From positions 1 to 7,085 of the forward strand of contig JAEYVD010000692.1 of assembly GCA_023432075.1 (NCBI GenBank): a DNA stretch of 7,085 bases. Reading direction: 5' to 3'. Under the pieces are notes generated by a model. It did not search any database, was not told the DNA's origin, and was given only the letters and a program-made list of their open reading frames with translations. Position numbers and translations under genes: made by a program. Positions 6,341-7,085 of this stretch are shown in pieces (position 1 is the stretch's first letter; the number at the start of each line of letters is the position of its first letter). This stretch comes from Pseudomonadota bacterium (GTDB taxonomy: Bacteria > Pseudomonadota > Gammaproteobacteria > Burkholderiales > Burkholderiaceae_B).

Positions 6341-7085
6341 CTACGAAGTCAGGAGGCCGCTGATGCGGGCCAGGTTGTCGAGCGTGCTGCGCAGATGGGC
6401 GGCCAGCGCGTCGGCCGCGTCGTCGTTGCGTTCGCGTTCCAGCAGGTCCAGGATGGCCAGGTGCTGGTCGCAATGCTGCTTGTAGCGGCTGCGGTCCTGC
6501 ATCGAGCGGTAGGACAGTAAACGGCGCACTCGGTTGACGCGTTTGATGGTGTCGATGAAGAACGGATTGCCGGAGGCCTCCACCAGCGACTCGTGGAATC
6601 GCACCCCGCGATCGTGCAGCTGATCGGCCGTGTCGGTGGCGATGCCGCCGTCAAGCAGGTGCATTTCCGCGGCGCGGCAGCGCGCCAGCACGGATGGGTC
6701 GATACGAAAGCCGGGTTCGCGCAGCGCCGCCGGCTCCAGCGCCAGGCGCAGCCGGTAGGACTGCAGCAGGCTGTCGGGCGTGGTCATCATGGAAGAGAAC
6801 TCCCACCCGTAGCCCGGCCGGCGCTGCGCCCAGCCTTCTTGCGAGATGCGGGCCAGCAGCGCCTGCGTCTGCGCCTGCGTAAGCGCGTAGCGCGTGCGCA
6901 GCAGCGCTTCGCTGCACTGCATGGGCAATTCGCCGCGCAGCAGTTCGTCGGCCAGCGTGAAGTACGTCTGCGTGACGATGTCGTCCGCCGACGGGGGCGT
7001 GATGTCCGCGGGGGCGTCGCCCGTCGCGTCGAAGTCGCGCAACAGGAAATACCCGCGGTTGGGCTTGCGCGCCACGACGCCGTGC
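6341..7085 (-). CDS. GntR-family transcriptional regulator, FCD domain, N-terminus outside window
   Basis: This is a FadR-subfamily DNA-binding regulator, cut by the right edge; 247 residues are visible. The first visible residues, HGVVARKPNRGYFL, are the wing of a first winged helix whose recognition helix lies outside. Thus GTG at 7075 is an internal Val codon, not a start. A second winged-helix-like segment follows at about visible residues 40-98, ending in the wing QRRPGYGWEF. The C-terminal FCD ligand domain spans about 106-235, with RLRLALEPAAL, RFHESLVEASGNPFF and a late HLRSTL. Of the usual metal-binding set, three His are present (164, 208, 230), but the Asp normally four residues before the first His is Gly160. 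FCD proteins usually bind organic acids and release DNA, so control of a catabolic gene such as the adjacent lactonase is plausible but unproven. Confidence 0.9.
   Translation of the reverse strand, partial: HGVVARKPNRGYFLLRDFDATGDAPADITPPSADDIVTQTYFTLADELLRGELPMQCSEALLRTRYALTQAQTQALLARISQEGWAQRRPGYGWEFSSMMTTPDSLLQSYRLRLALEPAALREPGFRIDPSVLARCRAAEMHLLDGGIATDTADQLHDRGVRFHESLVEASGNPFFIDTIKRVNRVRRLLSYRSMQDRSRYKQHCDQHLAILDLLERERNDDAADALAAHLRSTLDNLARISGLLTS

Overview
The window looks like a chromosomal segment from a high-GC betaproteobacterium. Codon use is strongly G/C-ending, and the protein types (a FecI/FecR/TonB-receptor cassette and a FadR-type GntR regulator with two winged helices) suggest Alcaligenaceae such as Achromobacter or Bordetella. 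The taxonomy is inference from protein style; no search was run. There are six protein-coding genes, two of them cut by the window edges. I see no RNA genes, mobile elements or CRISPR.

Left part (1-1078, minus strand): the N-terminal 359 residues of a soluble PAS-containing sensor histidine kinase, running off the left edge inside its ATP-binding domain. A 103-bp divergent intergenic region (1079-1181) follows. It carries a Fur-box-like inverted repeat overlapping a candidate -10 element for the rightward genes.

Centre (about 1182-5245, plus strand): a complete iron-type cell-surface signalling cassette. It holds an ECF sigma factor (FecI family), an inner-membrane anti-sigma regulator (FecR family, start codon overlapping the sigma stop) and, after a 96-bp gap, a TonB-dependent siderophore receptor with an N-terminal STN signalling domain. 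The expected circuit is: low iron lifts Fur repression of sigma and anti-sigma genes; a ferri-siderophore binds the receptor; the STN domain contacts the periplasmic end of FecR; sigma is released or activated and transcribes the receptor gene. The ligand cannot be read from the sequence.

Right part (5242-7085, minus strand): a cytoplasmic seven-bladed-propeller lactonase (YbhE/Pgl type), whose stop codon interlocks with the receptor's stop, and upstream of it a FCD-domain GntR regulator whose N-terminus lies outside the window. A good intrinsic terminator sits between these two co-directional genes.

I found no convincing new biological system. The points most worth a second look are the tandem winged helix in the GntR protein, the conserved Gly-Thr pair in FecR, the abutting Fur box and start codon of the sigma gene, the interlocked convergent stops, and the terminator between regulator and lactonase.
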